DNA of 64,000 bases from Pampus argenteus (Eukaryota > Chordata > Actinopteri > Scombriformes > Stromateidae): assembly GCA_036937835.1 (NCBI GenBank), contig CM072861.1, positions 22,682,001 to 22,746,000 of the forward strand, in the 5' to 3' direction. Positions within the stretch are counted from its first letter, which is position 1, and each line of letters opens with the position of its first letter. Positions 24,201 through 35,340 of this stretch are shown piece by piece. The notes beneath the pieces are model-generated. The model had not been told where the DNA came from and made no database searches. It was given only the letters and a program-made list of their open reading frames with translations. A program made the position numbers and the translations under genes.

Positions 24201-24986
24201 TATATTACAAAAGAACCATCTGTGTTGACTCTAACCTATATAACAGACCGTTTTTACACAAGTTACTTTCACTATTTCACATATTTGAAGACATTTCCAC
24301 CAGACTGAGTGATTGATTGATTGATTCTTACTCCCAGTGAAGCTTAGACAACAAACTGTGTTTTGTTTGATAAAACTGATTTTTGGTCTAAAAAAGTAAA
24401 AATACATCAGTACATAACACACACACACACAAACACACACTGATGCACATAAAGCCAGACAGTCACATAAACATCTTCCTAGTGTGTGTGTGTGTGTGCG
24501 TGCGTGTCTAAACGCGCGCGCGCGCTCACTCACTCACTCACACGCCCCTCCCGTTTGCAGCTCTCGTGCATTTCATACTGTGGGTCTATAATTGTGTATA
24601 TTTAATGTAAAACACACTAACATGCAACCTGTTTTCAGACACACGCGGTTTTAAAGTGTCCATCCAGAACTGTCTCTTACGTCATATGAACGTAAAGCGT
24701 GGAGAGCGCGTGTCTCCAGCGGAGGCCACGCTACCAAGGTAACCCTCCGCGTTATCTACCTCCAAACCGCGTTACCAAGGTGAGCATACACCTTCAACAA
24801 ACAGCTTTATTACAGACAAACGACCTCCAGTACACTGCGGGGCTTTATGAACCGCAGTAGCGTCCACCTACGACGCCTTTTATTCCGCTGTAGACACGCA
24901 GCGGTAACCTGCCACCACCGCTGCCCGCTCATGTCGGTTGTTAAGGGGGGGAAACTTACTACAACACAGGGGCTGGATGTCGCCAT
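21243..24986 (-). CDS. hprt1: Hypoxanthine-guanine phosphoribosyltransferase, complete
   Basis: There are nine exons: 24960-24986, 23120-23226, 22449-22632, 22162-22227, 22054-22071, 21874-21956, 21682-21728, 21454-21530 and 21243-21290. They give 657 nt and 218 aa, the same length as human HPRT1. The internal exon sizes 107, 184, 66, 18, 83, 47 and 77 equal the human ones. The cytosolic enzyme converts hypoxanthine or guanine plus PRPP to IMP or GMP in purine salvage. Visible motifs are LCVLKGGYKFFADLL (the pyrophosphate loop), the LKSYCND flexible loop with its Ser-Tyr pair, the PRPP signature VLIVEDIIDTGKTMKTLLQL, the MVKVASL lysine that contacts the purine base, and VVGYALDYNEYFRDLNH near the metal-binding aspartate. 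The N-terminus is MATSSPCVVISDEEQGYDLD, with GACATGG as start context. The gene is in tandem with phf6 on the same strand, as in mammals. Confidence 0.98.
24677..24784. promoter_or_regulatory. CRE-like and paired X-box-like motifs in hprt1 intron 1
   Basis: TTACGTCA (24677-24684) is followed by GCTACCAAGGTAAC (24730-24743) and GTTACCAAGGTGAG (24771-24784). The latter two resemble RFX X-boxes and lie in partly repeated surroundings. The block sits 180-300 bases inside intron 1 in CpG-containing sequence, so a promoter-proximal regulatory role is plausible. No experimental support is visible. Confidence 0.35.
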
Positions 24987-25260
24987 GTCCGTGTCGGTGT
25001 CTGTCGTTCCCTTTGATGGAGTCTACCGTGGTGTTCAGAGAAATGAAGGTGTAAAATAAACTTGATTTGTTTGGCAGACCCTTCACCCTTCACATGGACG
25101 CCGCTAGCTCCGCTGCTATTGGAGGCTTCTGGGCTTCTTCCGGGATGCGGCTCCGCTCCGCTGTAGCGCTGTTGTTGTGTTTATGACGCAGGGGCGCGGC
25201 GAGCCAATCAAATGAGTGGAGGCGTAATAGCCCCGCCCCCATGCATATAAAAGAGCTGTG
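24987..25260. promoter_or_regulatory. hprt1 promoter with divergent CCAAT/GC/TATA arrangement
   Basis: CpG-rich sequence around the hprt1 start without a TATA box on the gene strand, as expected for a housekeeping gene. On the opposite (plus) strand a textbook series occurs: CCAAT (25204-25208), CCCCGCCCCC (25231-25240) and TATAAAA (25246-25252). It would start a divergent transcript near 25.28 kb. No coding frame follows it. Confidence 0.5.
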
Positions 25261-27381
25261 ACCAACTGTGACACTCAACAACACGCATAATAATAATAAT
25301 ATATATCATTATATACACATTATATTCGTAAAAAAACAAATCTATCGTGGATATAAATACATAGTTAGTCTGACTATTAAAGTGACTTCATTATATTCAT
25401 ATTTATATTATTATATTATATTGTATTATTATTATCAAACTGCATATAACGTTTACTCCTGGTTAATATTGTGTACATCTCATTCTCTTTACTTTAAAAA
25501 CAAACTTGGTTAACACGTCAACCTAAAGTATGTTTCTATTGTGGAAGATGCAACCATTATATTGTCTATAAGATAGATGTGATCAGTGGATTTATTAATT
25601 GCAATTGTGCCCCTGTGGATGTTTTTATGTTGGAAACAGGAGTTGAAGCAACTGTTGAATATAAATAAATATTCTAGACGTTATAAAAGTAGAGTTTGGT
25701 ATTGTCATCCTGCAGTCCATCAGAGGAGAGACGGACTTTGTGCTTGTAAAGTATGTTTATTCCTGGCTTCATAGGGAAGGCTTTAAAGCTGAATTTTGGG
25801 GGTGATATTTACAAAAAACTATAACATAACAGGTGTTTAAATACATATTTTTAGGAACTTTCGTTTTGGAGTTTGATCCAAATGTTTTGAGGAGAGATGG
25901 GATGTGGATTCAGTTACTAACATCTCCCTAAACTGAAAATAACATTTGATTCAAATGTAAAACTGTCCACAGTGGTTTTAGTTGTATGACTTATGAGACA
26001 TAAGCTGTCTTCATTTCCATAATACACATGAGCAAACAGATTCAGTGCAGATCTTTGAGTATGTAGTGTGCCTACAATGAGTCAGTATACATACTAAGGC
26101 ACATGCCTGAGGAGATCTATGTTATCATCCTCAAGTCTGTATACAGCATAACATACTTGCATACAAACTTGCATGGGCCCATCCTGGTGATGACATATGG
26201 AGTCAGTGCATAAAATCTGTATATTTATACGAGTTAAATGAAGAATAAATGTTTCATGTGAGAGGATGTAGTCTGAACTGAGAATATAAACTAAAGTAAT
26301 CCTGCATTGCTACACAGCTGGTGTTAAAGTCCTCACTCAACACCTTATTAATCAGCCATATGAGTAGCACATATCTTTAAATAAAGGACTCAGTTTTTTC
26401 AGTAAGTGTGTAAAATAAAAATATTTTCTATTTCCAATCATTCATGGATACATTTGTAGAGATACAAGTAACAGTACATCAAACAAAGTCAAGCCAACTC
26501 TTCTAAAGAGCTCTACGTTGCCCTTTAGCAGCTAAATAAAAAAAATGCCACTTTAACAGTGGGAAGATCCAAGTGCATGCTGGCAAAACTTGTACTTGTG
26601 ACTGTCTGAAATCCAAATATTCAAAATTACTCATGATGATAATACAGTAGCAAAATATTACATATAAAGAAAGAAAAAAAAGGCTAACATGAAAAGAGTT
26701 TTTTTTTTAAGACATGATTACAGAAAGAAAGTAATCAAACTGCACAACTTTATAGACTAGTAACAAACAGACTCTTAAAAGTGAGTCCTTCAAAGCTAAA
26801 GAAGAGGAAGAACGTACAGCACCAAAAATATGGACACCGCTTCTTTATCACTTGAATGAAGAAGTGTGTCTACATCTTTGACTGGCACTGTATCTGTTTT
26901 CAGCATGTGTAGGTCACGTAATCTGTGGGGCAGTATGCGACAATCGAAAGATCAGTCCGTTCAGCTCTTATTCATGGCAATAGTAGACTTATTCGGGAAC
27001 TGAGCCCATAACTGACTCTTGGGAAAGATAAGATAAGGCTTTTCACGATTCCTGCAGCGGTCCAGAGCGCTGCGGAGCACAACCAGTCTGTGAAAAGCTC
27101 ATTCAGTCAACTCAAAAACAGGGTTTCATGAAAAAGACATTTGGGATATCATGTCCCAAAAAAAAAAAAAGGGGGAGTGGAGACTCGCAGGAGCTTGTAG
27201 ACCACGACTTTGTGAGTGGACTAAGATTCAGTATAAAAAATATCTCTCCTCCATCTTTAAGTTCTTCCGTTTCCTCGAATCCATCAGGCCAACCTGTAAG
27301 AAGAAGGGCACAAATGAAACGACAGGAAAACACTCAGTAACGTGCTTTTAATTGTACTTAAAATATCCATGAATAATTTAC
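25261..27381. other. hprt1-phf6 interval including phf6 3' UTR
   Basis: A 2.1-kb AT-rich stretch. The part nearest 27381 is phf6 3' UTR. No canonical AATAAA is seen on the gene strand until TTTATT at 25756-25761 on the plus strand, so the 3' end is uncertain. I see no other gene. Confidence 0.6.
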
Positions 27382-29971
27382 CTAGTTGCCATTCACTTGC
27401 GTTGAAGGTGTTCCTCCGTGGTCGATCGCTGCTCTTTCTCTACTGCGATTCTCTCGTTCCTCGTCTTCCTCATCCCTCTCCTCGTTGCCACTGTGGTTCT
27501 TACAATATAGTCTGAAAAAAACCCCCACAGAAACGACATTATTTATTCTGAAGAGCTCTAATGCAAACCACCGGTAACTTGATACGTCTGGTGTGGTTTA
27601 AAATCAAGGTGTATCGAGTTACAAGTTTAATCTCAATCTCGGGCTCAATTTTTATACACTCCAACATTATACACTTATGTTGTCATAGCAATATCGCTCA
27701 CTTGTAGATGCCACGCGCCATGTTTTCGATGTACTTGGCTTTGTCCTGCACGCCGCAGTGATAGTGGTAAGTCTTCACACATGCTTTGATTTCACACCCA
27801 ATGGTAGCACCCAACTGAGTGCACAGTGTACATTTCTGAAAAAAAAAATATCCAACAATTTTAACCAAAATCAGAATTTAAATCACATTCTCAATATATT
27901 TTTATGACTAATCGTAACAATCCGAAACTAGAAAAATATTCCAACCATTCTTTTCCCCCTCTTGATTTCCTGGATGACCGTTTTCACGTCAAAGTTCCCG
28001 AATTCAGCTCGTGATGTCGTGGTCAGCTGGACCGTTCCCGAAGAAAAAAGCTGCAATGAATCATAGAAAACAGAAAGATGCAAGTGGAAATCTACGCAGA
28101 TATTAAAGCACGATTTCAAAATATTACATGACGAGGTGCACACACACACACACACACACACAGGTCTTACCATGCACTTATAGTGTGCAGCCACCTTTTT
28201 GGAGTTATCGCTATGGAGCATGCCCCTTGTTTCGTTCTCCTCCTCACCAGCGTGGCAAAACCCACAGCGCTGGCCGCTGTCTCCCAGGCCGGACCGAAGA
28301 GGTGACCTGTCCCGCTAGAACACGCGATACACAGGTCAGAAACTACTACACACACTAGGCCACATACAGCCAAGCAAGCGAGATTCATAGACTGCTTTTA
28401 TAAACGGCTGTGCTGCCTTACATGGGAGGAACTCTCCTCGTCTGCAGCCTGCGAGGAGGTAGAGCGAGTGTCTTCTGATTGGCCACGAGATCCAACCTTC
28501 GCTCTCCCCTTCTCAAACCTTCCTCTGCCTCGGCTTTGTGGAGGCGATGAGTCTGAATCATTGGCCACACCTTCCTCTTCATCTGGTAAGAAAAAAACAA
28601 TCATGGTTAAAAAGAAAAAAGGGGGAATTCCACTGGTTTTACACATCAGTCTGTTTACAGGTGTAGAGTACAACTGCATATAAGACTAAAGTTGAATAAA
28701 GCTTGTGAAGCTACATAACACCCCTGAATCTCAGATCAAACGACTGGCAGCCGAGTTGCATTGTGGGTTATTGCAGGCGTCTGGTTTTGACAAAGAGGAA
28801 GAATGCGTGGGATCAAAAAAGTAAGACTAAAATGTGAAGCACAAACGGGGTATATGAAATATGAAATCATCGTTATTAAATATATTACAAACACAGATAC
28901 TCGTCTGTAAATCTTAATCATCTAATGTTAAAGCAACTTAAAACTTTACCTTGAATGCCATCCTGAGAAGCGTCCCGGTGTTTGCGACAGTAAACACTAC
29001 AATTTAGGAGCAAAACAAATACATTTTTAAATTAAATTCACATGAAATGAAAACAGGTACAGCACACTGACGTGCAGAAAGGTGAAGCGACTTACAGGTA
29101 AATCCCCTGTGAGGGATTCTCTTTGATCTGGGCTTTGTCCTTCACAGCGCAATAATAGTGATACGTCCTCCGGCACGTCTTCACATCACAGCCGATGGTA
29201 GCGCCCGGCCGGTGACACGAAGAACACATCTGACGGGGGAAGAAAACAAGATTTGGCTCCGGACTTCCACAACCTTTAATGTTCATGTCCATGATAAACA
29301 ATAGCTGAGAACCATGAATGTGATTTTAATTAAATTAGTAACGCGAAATGTTGATTTTTTTCCAATGTGGATTGGAATAATAAATTCTCAACAAAGATCA
29401 TGGGGCCTGACGGGACACAGCACAAAGGACACACGCAGATGTCATGAAGCGGTGCTCTCTGTGGAGCAGCAAAACAAAACAAATGCAATTCAGCAGGGAA
29501 GGAGGCACAGAGGCACAAATCATTATTACAAACAGCAGAGAAAGACAAGGATTAATACAGTTGGAAAGTCAAATAGAAACATTTTACATTTACATTTATG
29601 GATTTAGATAATGCATAAAATACCTGCTCTGGAAACACAGATTTCACAATTTAAAACATGAGTTATACAAGCAGGTAAATAGTAATGTGAATAAATAAAC
29701 ACGCAAACATATGGACCATCTTTCACATGAAAGTTTCATGTAAAAATCATCATAATGTACATTGCATGAGTTGATGAAAAGTAAATACAAAAATAGCATA
29801 AGAAACCGATATTAATAAACAGCTATATACGTGCAAATTAAATTACATGTGCTGCAAATTAGATGAAATCATACTTTAGTGTCAAATTCACACAAAAAAA
29901 ATGAAACGGCACAATCTTACAAACAGACAGCTGCAGTGCATCCCATTAACAGTCAGCGTCTGACAGTCTTC

Positions 29972-30002
<31 letters not shown>

Positions 30003-30819
30003 CCATTTCCCATTAAATACGCACCATCTCTCCCTGATGGAGAAACCATCCTCCAACTTAAGAGTTTATCAGATTGAAGGATGACGAAGCTCTGCTGTTA
30101 AATCTGACCTGTGGATCTTTAAATCTTATATTCGACAACAAAAGCTGATAAAACGTGAGAGGGATCTGACGTAACGCTATTAGCTCGCCACCCACCGCGT
30201 CCCATTTCATGAACCGAAAGCTGAAACAACGTGAAGTATAACCCGCAGCAGATCGTGATATTCTTGTAGAAAATACGATTATGTACATTTAAATAAAAAC
30301 CAAAGCATTTTATAATCTGTCGGGAGAACATGGCTCCTTGTAGTCGGCGACACGTACTCACCAGTTTATTTCCCCTCTTGATCTCCTTCGTCACATCCTC
30401 GATGGAAAACCCTCCAATATTTTCACTGTCTGAGTGAGATGTGACCAGCGCAGAGGAGAAGAGCTACATGCAAGAAATAAGAAAAACAAACATGGAACGA
30501 GCTGTAAGCTACAATCCTACAAATCACATGTTTAGTGTATTTTCAAGATAATTTATGAAGAATAACCGACTTCTAAATCCATTAAAAATATTGACAATAA
30601 AAAGAAAAAAGTCAATATCCTCCTTTAGCCGAACTGTTCACCACATGTCACACATGACAAGGCTGGAGGCCACTTTGCGTTCCTCACCATGCACTTGTGG
30701 TGGGCTGCCACCTTCTGGCTGTCGGACAATAGCAGCTGCCCACACTCCTTGTCCCGGTTGGTTCGGCAGAAGGCACATTTAGGCAGCCGCGCTGCAGCTC
30801 CTTTCCTCTGTCCCGACAT
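27382..30819 (-). CDS. phf6: PHD finger protein 6, complete
   Basis: The coding exons are 30688-30819, 30362-30463, 29096-29229, 28950-28996, 28422-28582, 28171-28314, 27946-28050, 27702-27835 and 27382-27511, giving 1089 nt and 362 aa (human 365). Two extended PHD domains are evident. The first is at about residues 14-131 (CAFCRTNRDKECGQLL, AAHHKCM, MCSSCHRPGATIGCDVKTCR, TYHYYC, YCRKH). The second is at about 208-326 ([77 protein letters not shown]). A basic/serine linker between them would hold the nuclear and nucleolar signals. PHF6 is a chromatin-associated nuclear and nucleolar protein that interacts with NuRD/RBBP4 and affects rRNA transcription. A 5' UTR exon is spliced in from about 32.9 kb. 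One oddity: the donor after the exon ending KRGKRM is the weak sequence GTTGGA. Confidence 0.97.
28139..28162. repeat. (CA)n microsatellite
   Basis: An AC run in the short phf6 intron between the exons at 27946-28050 and 28171-28314. It ends about 9 bases before the downstream exon boundary, so length changes could touch the splice donor region. Confidence 0.95.
29975..30000. repeat. (CA)n microsatellite
   Basis: An AC run in the 1.1-kb phf6 intron at 29230-30361. The rest of that intron shows no exon or gene signal. Confidence 0.95.
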
Positions 30820-30849
30820 GGCCGAAAGGCTTTTTGTGTTCCCACGTTT

Positions 30850-31374
30850 CTAATAAGGAAACCAGCACACAAATGATGAAAGTGAGACGTGACGAGATAA
30901 CTTTGCATCGTCGGTAGACACAAGAGCAGTTCACAATAATCCACTAATCCTTTAAAACATCGGTAAAACAGCTGAGGTGGTACATGTTCAGCTCATAATC
31001 ACAGTTCATATCTGATTCAAACTGCACGGTTGATCAATAAGATAACAGATGCGCAAATCATACATTTGTTCATAATTAGAGATAAATATTTATACATTTG
31101 CATAATTCTTTCTTGCCTGGTTATCAAACGACTACTACATATTCACTTATTACTATTTAACTTAAATAAAAAGTGGATTATTGTGAAATAATTAATATAA
31201 ATCTGGGAAATAAGCCAATAGAAACTCCTTCCCAGAAACAGCTGGAAACCACTTTGAGTAAATTTTAAAAAATAGAGCAACGAAAAAAGTGACAAAAGAG
31301 GAGCGGTGTGTCCTGAAAACACTGTTAAACCAACCGACTTGCTCAGCAAAGCCTGTGATGGATCACACATGGGG

Positions 31375-31431
<57 letters not shown>

Positions 31432-32827
31432 CAGCTGCAGGACAAACGCTTCAAACTTTTCCTTCTCGTGATGCTGCTGGTTAATTTAGGCCGACTCAGT
31501 ATGAACACTAAAATAAAAATGATCGAGAAGTGTATCCTGAAATCGCTGAATCCTGAATGCCAGATTTTTAAAGGTGGTTAATTATCATATCATAAATGTT
31601 GTCTGGTCTGCAATAAAGACATTTAATCTGATTACACATATATGGATTATATGTAATAAAGCTCACACACACACATTTAAAATAAAACACGTCCACATTA
31701 GTACTTCTACTACTGGAAATGATGCAACATGTTTGTCATTTTCCAATGCACACCATATCTCATCTATCCAAAGAAAACAAAAAACAAAACAAACCACACG
31801 ATTCTGTGGAAATTGTGCAATTTAGTATTTAATATTTCCTGTTGTTGTAATGAGTAATTTACCTTTTTAGACATCCTACACATCACCAGGAGCTAAAGGT
31901 TGATTATATCTGGGATTAATAGTGTTGTTTTTGCATCACTCTCTTTAGATTATGCATTAATTATGGTAAAATACATATTGTAAAAGACAAAAACAACAAA
32001 AAATTAAATCATCAGTGTATTACAAAGAGAAGTGGATGCTCCTCCTAAATGTGTGCTGTCACATGTAGACAATAATACATTAAATATGAGGATTTAAACA
32101 GCAGAAAGTGTTTGTTTTTTGTTGTTGTTTTGTTTGTTTGTTTTTTAGTTAAATAAACCACTATAGTCGTGTGCTGCGACGCCTTGTTAAGCCACTACAG
32201 CCATGATAGCAGGGCCAGGATTTTCACTGCGGCGGCTACAGCGGCGTGAGAGCACACAGTCGTGCCCGTGAAAGCACCACTAAATCCAGCCTGTGCTCCT
32301 CATCAAACCCACTCGTGTCACATTTGTGAACCACATGGCGATGATGTGGCTGATTATAGCTGGAAGCGAGTAAAACGTGGAAAAAAAGTCCCCATTTCAA
32401 AAAAAAAAAAAAAAATGTCTCCTCCAAAGTTTTGAATTAAAGGGGGTGTGTGTGTCTATATATGTGTGTGTGTGTTAAAACTAGCTGTAACTGAAAATAT
32501 ATCTCAACCAATTCATCATTTTTAAGGCCTTTTTCAAAGCAAGGAAAAAAAATAAAGGTCGTTGGTAGGAAAATATGACTGTCTGTGATGGCAGTGTAAA
32601 AAAATAAAAAATGAACTGCGATTATTTCCCTTTAAATGTGGGAAATTATCATGACAGGCGCGGGTCTTTGCGAACCGTTTCGAAGGGGGAAGAGCGCCAT
32701 ACGTGATGGATCCCTGCGAAAAGAGAGCAGCTCGGCTTGGACGCCAAGAAAAACGGCCTGAAACGACAACAGGCCAAAAACACACCGCGGCTAACAGCTA
32801 GCCGCTCACACACCGCTCACAGCTTAC
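30850..32827 (-). other. phf6: phf6 intron 1
   Basis: This intron joins the non-coding exon near 32.9 kb to the start-codon exon (acceptor next to 30849). It is AT-rich with a long CA run at 31377-31429 and A/T homopolymers, and no coding signal. Confidence 0.65.
31377..31429. repeat. (CA)n microsatellite
   Basis: A perfect CA run of about 53 bases, the longest CA tract in the window. Confidence 0.97.
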
Positions 32828-33025
32828 CTGTTGGTATAGTTTAATGACGCCGAGACGTTAAAAAGATGTAAAAGTCTTCCGGGCAGCGGCTGTGTTTCTC
32901 CCCCGTCCTTCAGGAGCTATCGTGGGTTTTTTTTTTTTTTTTTTTTTTACACTAGCATCAAGCTAACTGCAATATGGCCGCAACTCGCTGCTGCGACCGC
33001 CATTGGAAGCTTTACTTCCGGGTTT
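32828..33025 (-). promoter_or_regulatory. phf6 promoter and 5' UTR exon
   Basis: On the gene strand the order is an ETS-type CCGGAAGT (complement of 33014-33021), CCAATGGCGG and GCGGCCATAT (YY1-like), and then transcribed sequence ending at the donor CAACAG/GTAAGC (exon edge 32828). The ETS plus YY1 pairing near the start is typical of TATA-less housekeeping promoters. A T homopolymer on the plus strand lies at 32929-32948. The exact start is not visible. Confidence 0.55.
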
Positions 33026-33301
33026 GGACTTTCGAAATGTAAAGTCTGGTTGACGGTTTGTGTTGGCGATGTTTTTAAACGTGAAAAGGTGCAGGAAGCC
33101 AGAGTGTGTGGAAACTGGGAGGACTTGACCAAAAAAAAAATATATATATACATCCACCCCCAAAAGAAACGAGTTAAAAAGCAAAGAAATATATAAATAA
33201 AAATATATATGACTTTAGCTGGAGGGTCATGTTGTATTCATGCAGGTTTCTAATTACAATCAGAGCTGTTGAAGGTAATTTCAGGTCTATTAGTCACAAC
33301 A

Positions 33302-33690
33302 ACAGCTGCTGTGTGTTGAGTACATTAACTCAACCTACTTGAATATTTCCATGTGATGCTGCTCTATACTTCCACTACATTTATTAAACAGCTTTAGTTA
33401 CTTTTCACATAAAGATTTGACTCAATGGATTAAAATAACAAGCTTTTAAAATACAACACAGATGTTAAAGATGAAGCCAGTGTGTAGTTGGGTCACATTT
33501 CAGATGTCTATGAGTTGTTAACACCTCCAACAAATAATGATTTTCACCTCTAAACTTCTCACATGGTTTCATTTCAATAAATGATCCGATTTTTTTTTTT
33601 CCCTCTGCCATTAATCATCTCACGACCCCTCAGGTTTATCTGGTGACCTTTTTGGAGGGCCCCGACCCCTAGGTTGGAAACCACTGGACT
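33302..33690 (+). repeat. Dispersed repeat, copy A
   Basis: This copy shares several blocks with copy B at 61365-61690. One contains ATTTGACTCAATGGAT; another contains GGTCACATTTCAGATGTCTA and then TGAGTTGTTAACA. It ends with GACCCCTAGGTTGGAAACCA, a tail I associate with a very common fish interspersed repeat. It is non-coding. The family name is not assigned. Confidence 0.65.
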
Positions 33691-34200
33691 AAACTAGCTT
33701 ACTGTATATAAAGTAGTTGAAACAACATTTTGCGTTACACATTAGATACACTTGAGTTGATACACTTTAGATATAGTCTATTAAAATAATATAACAAATA
33801 TGTATCACGGGGAAAAATCAGTGTCATATTGGGATATCTATCTGTTAAGTATACAAGCATAAATAGGGGCATTATAACTGGTTTGTAAGCCAATACAATG
33901 AAACTCATACATACACCAACAATATATATGTTTCAGTGAAGTAGAAGAGACAGCAGTTACATTTACATACATCAGTTTTGGATATATAATGAGGGAGGAG
34001 GATGTTTTTTGTGGCAAAAACCATATCAGGAACAAATTATTATTCAAAGCAGAGTCATTTATATATATCTTAAAATATGTCTGGAGGGAAAAATACTATA
34101 ATATCACTTGTTATAGATATTCTTTTCATTTAATAATTGCTTGTGAGACTCAAAATTTCATATATATATAAGATGAAAACAAAAAGTCTGCTTCATTTTT
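33691..34200. other. phf6-cab39l1 intergenic
   Basis: AT-rich DNA between divergent genes. I see no gene or conserved-looking element. Confidence 0.7.
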
Positions 34201-34753
34201 TTTTCTCGAGGTGCGTTTGATTACCTTCACACCTCAGTCCGGTTGAAGGAGCTTCCCGTTGTAGCGTTTCATGTCTCCACCCACGCGAAAAGACACGAGC
34301 TATGAAACATGCGCACCTTCTGCGGAGAGGGCGTTTCCGCCTAGTCACTCTGGTTGAAACGACTGGCTAAAAGTAGTGACAGTCATTTTGTAAAGCAAAA
34401 CATACCCGCCCAGTGTCCCCGGGATGAGGGGAGGACGAGAGCTTCAACCGAACAGAACAGAACAGGGAAATGAAGTTGTCAGACAGGCCGACCCAGCAGC
34501 TCTCTACATACAGCTAGCAGGTTAGGGGACAGGCGGTCACAGCTGGAGACATTTACATGAAACACCACAGCTATGAAGGTCGTCCGTTTGAGCGGTTTGT
34601 AGCTACAGTTAGTACAAGTTAAGACAGCCACAGATCTCTGATAACGTTTCAAAGTAACCCCACAGTGGGAAAGGAAAGTGGAAACTACTCGCTAGCCTGC
34701 CAGCTAACCTTTAGCCGACGAGCCTCCTTCAGCTTCAAAACTCGGTAAAGTCG
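34201..34753 (+). promoter_or_regulatory. cab39l1 promoter and putative 5' UTR exon
   Basis: A shift to CpG-containing sequence with an NRF1-like CATGCGCACC near 34308. The region ends at the donor-like TCG/GTGAGTC at 34753/34754, matching the acceptor at 35310 before the start-codon exon. The start of transcription is probably near 34.4 kb. Confidence 0.5.
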
Positions 34754-35340
34754 GTGAGTCTTGACAGCTTGAGCTTAGCATTTCAGCAGTGTGTTAGCAT
34801 TATGTGTGTTTTCTACGGTGCTTGCTGCCAAAAGTAGCGACGCTAGGTCGGCTTGTTTCTCGCTTAACTACAGTTAAGTAGGTCACAAGCTAGCTAAACT
34901 TTGCTATAGCTTTGACATTTCCAACGTCTTCTATCCTTGTTTCAGTAGAAAGTTACTGTTATATATTATATTTTTTTTGGCTTAATGTTAATTTGTGGAA
35001 ACTAAAAAAACAAACAAATACTAACTGAGCGTCCAAGTGTTATTTTAACGCTAATGTTCCCTTATATTAAAGGTAACTAGTGTATGTTAACGTTAGCAAC
35101 GTCAGCTAGCTGTGTGCTGTTATTGTCACTTAATAGTTGACGTTTAAATGTCGACAGTAAGTCTAACCGAGCTGCAACCTGGTTTTCTTCAGGTGTAGGT
35201 GTGTGTTTCAGCCATTTCCTGAGGCACAGAGGTACAGGAAGTTGACTAGCATTCAGTGACACACTATAATAAAACAGTATTTCTTTTTTTTATTATTATT
35301 ATTTCTGCAGAGACTGGGCTTGGATTACCTCTTTTCAGCC

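Noticed and set aside
31289..31581. Open frames with long Thr-His repeats
   Set aside because: They are the translation of the CA microsatellite at 31377-31429; other CA/GT runs give the same artefact.
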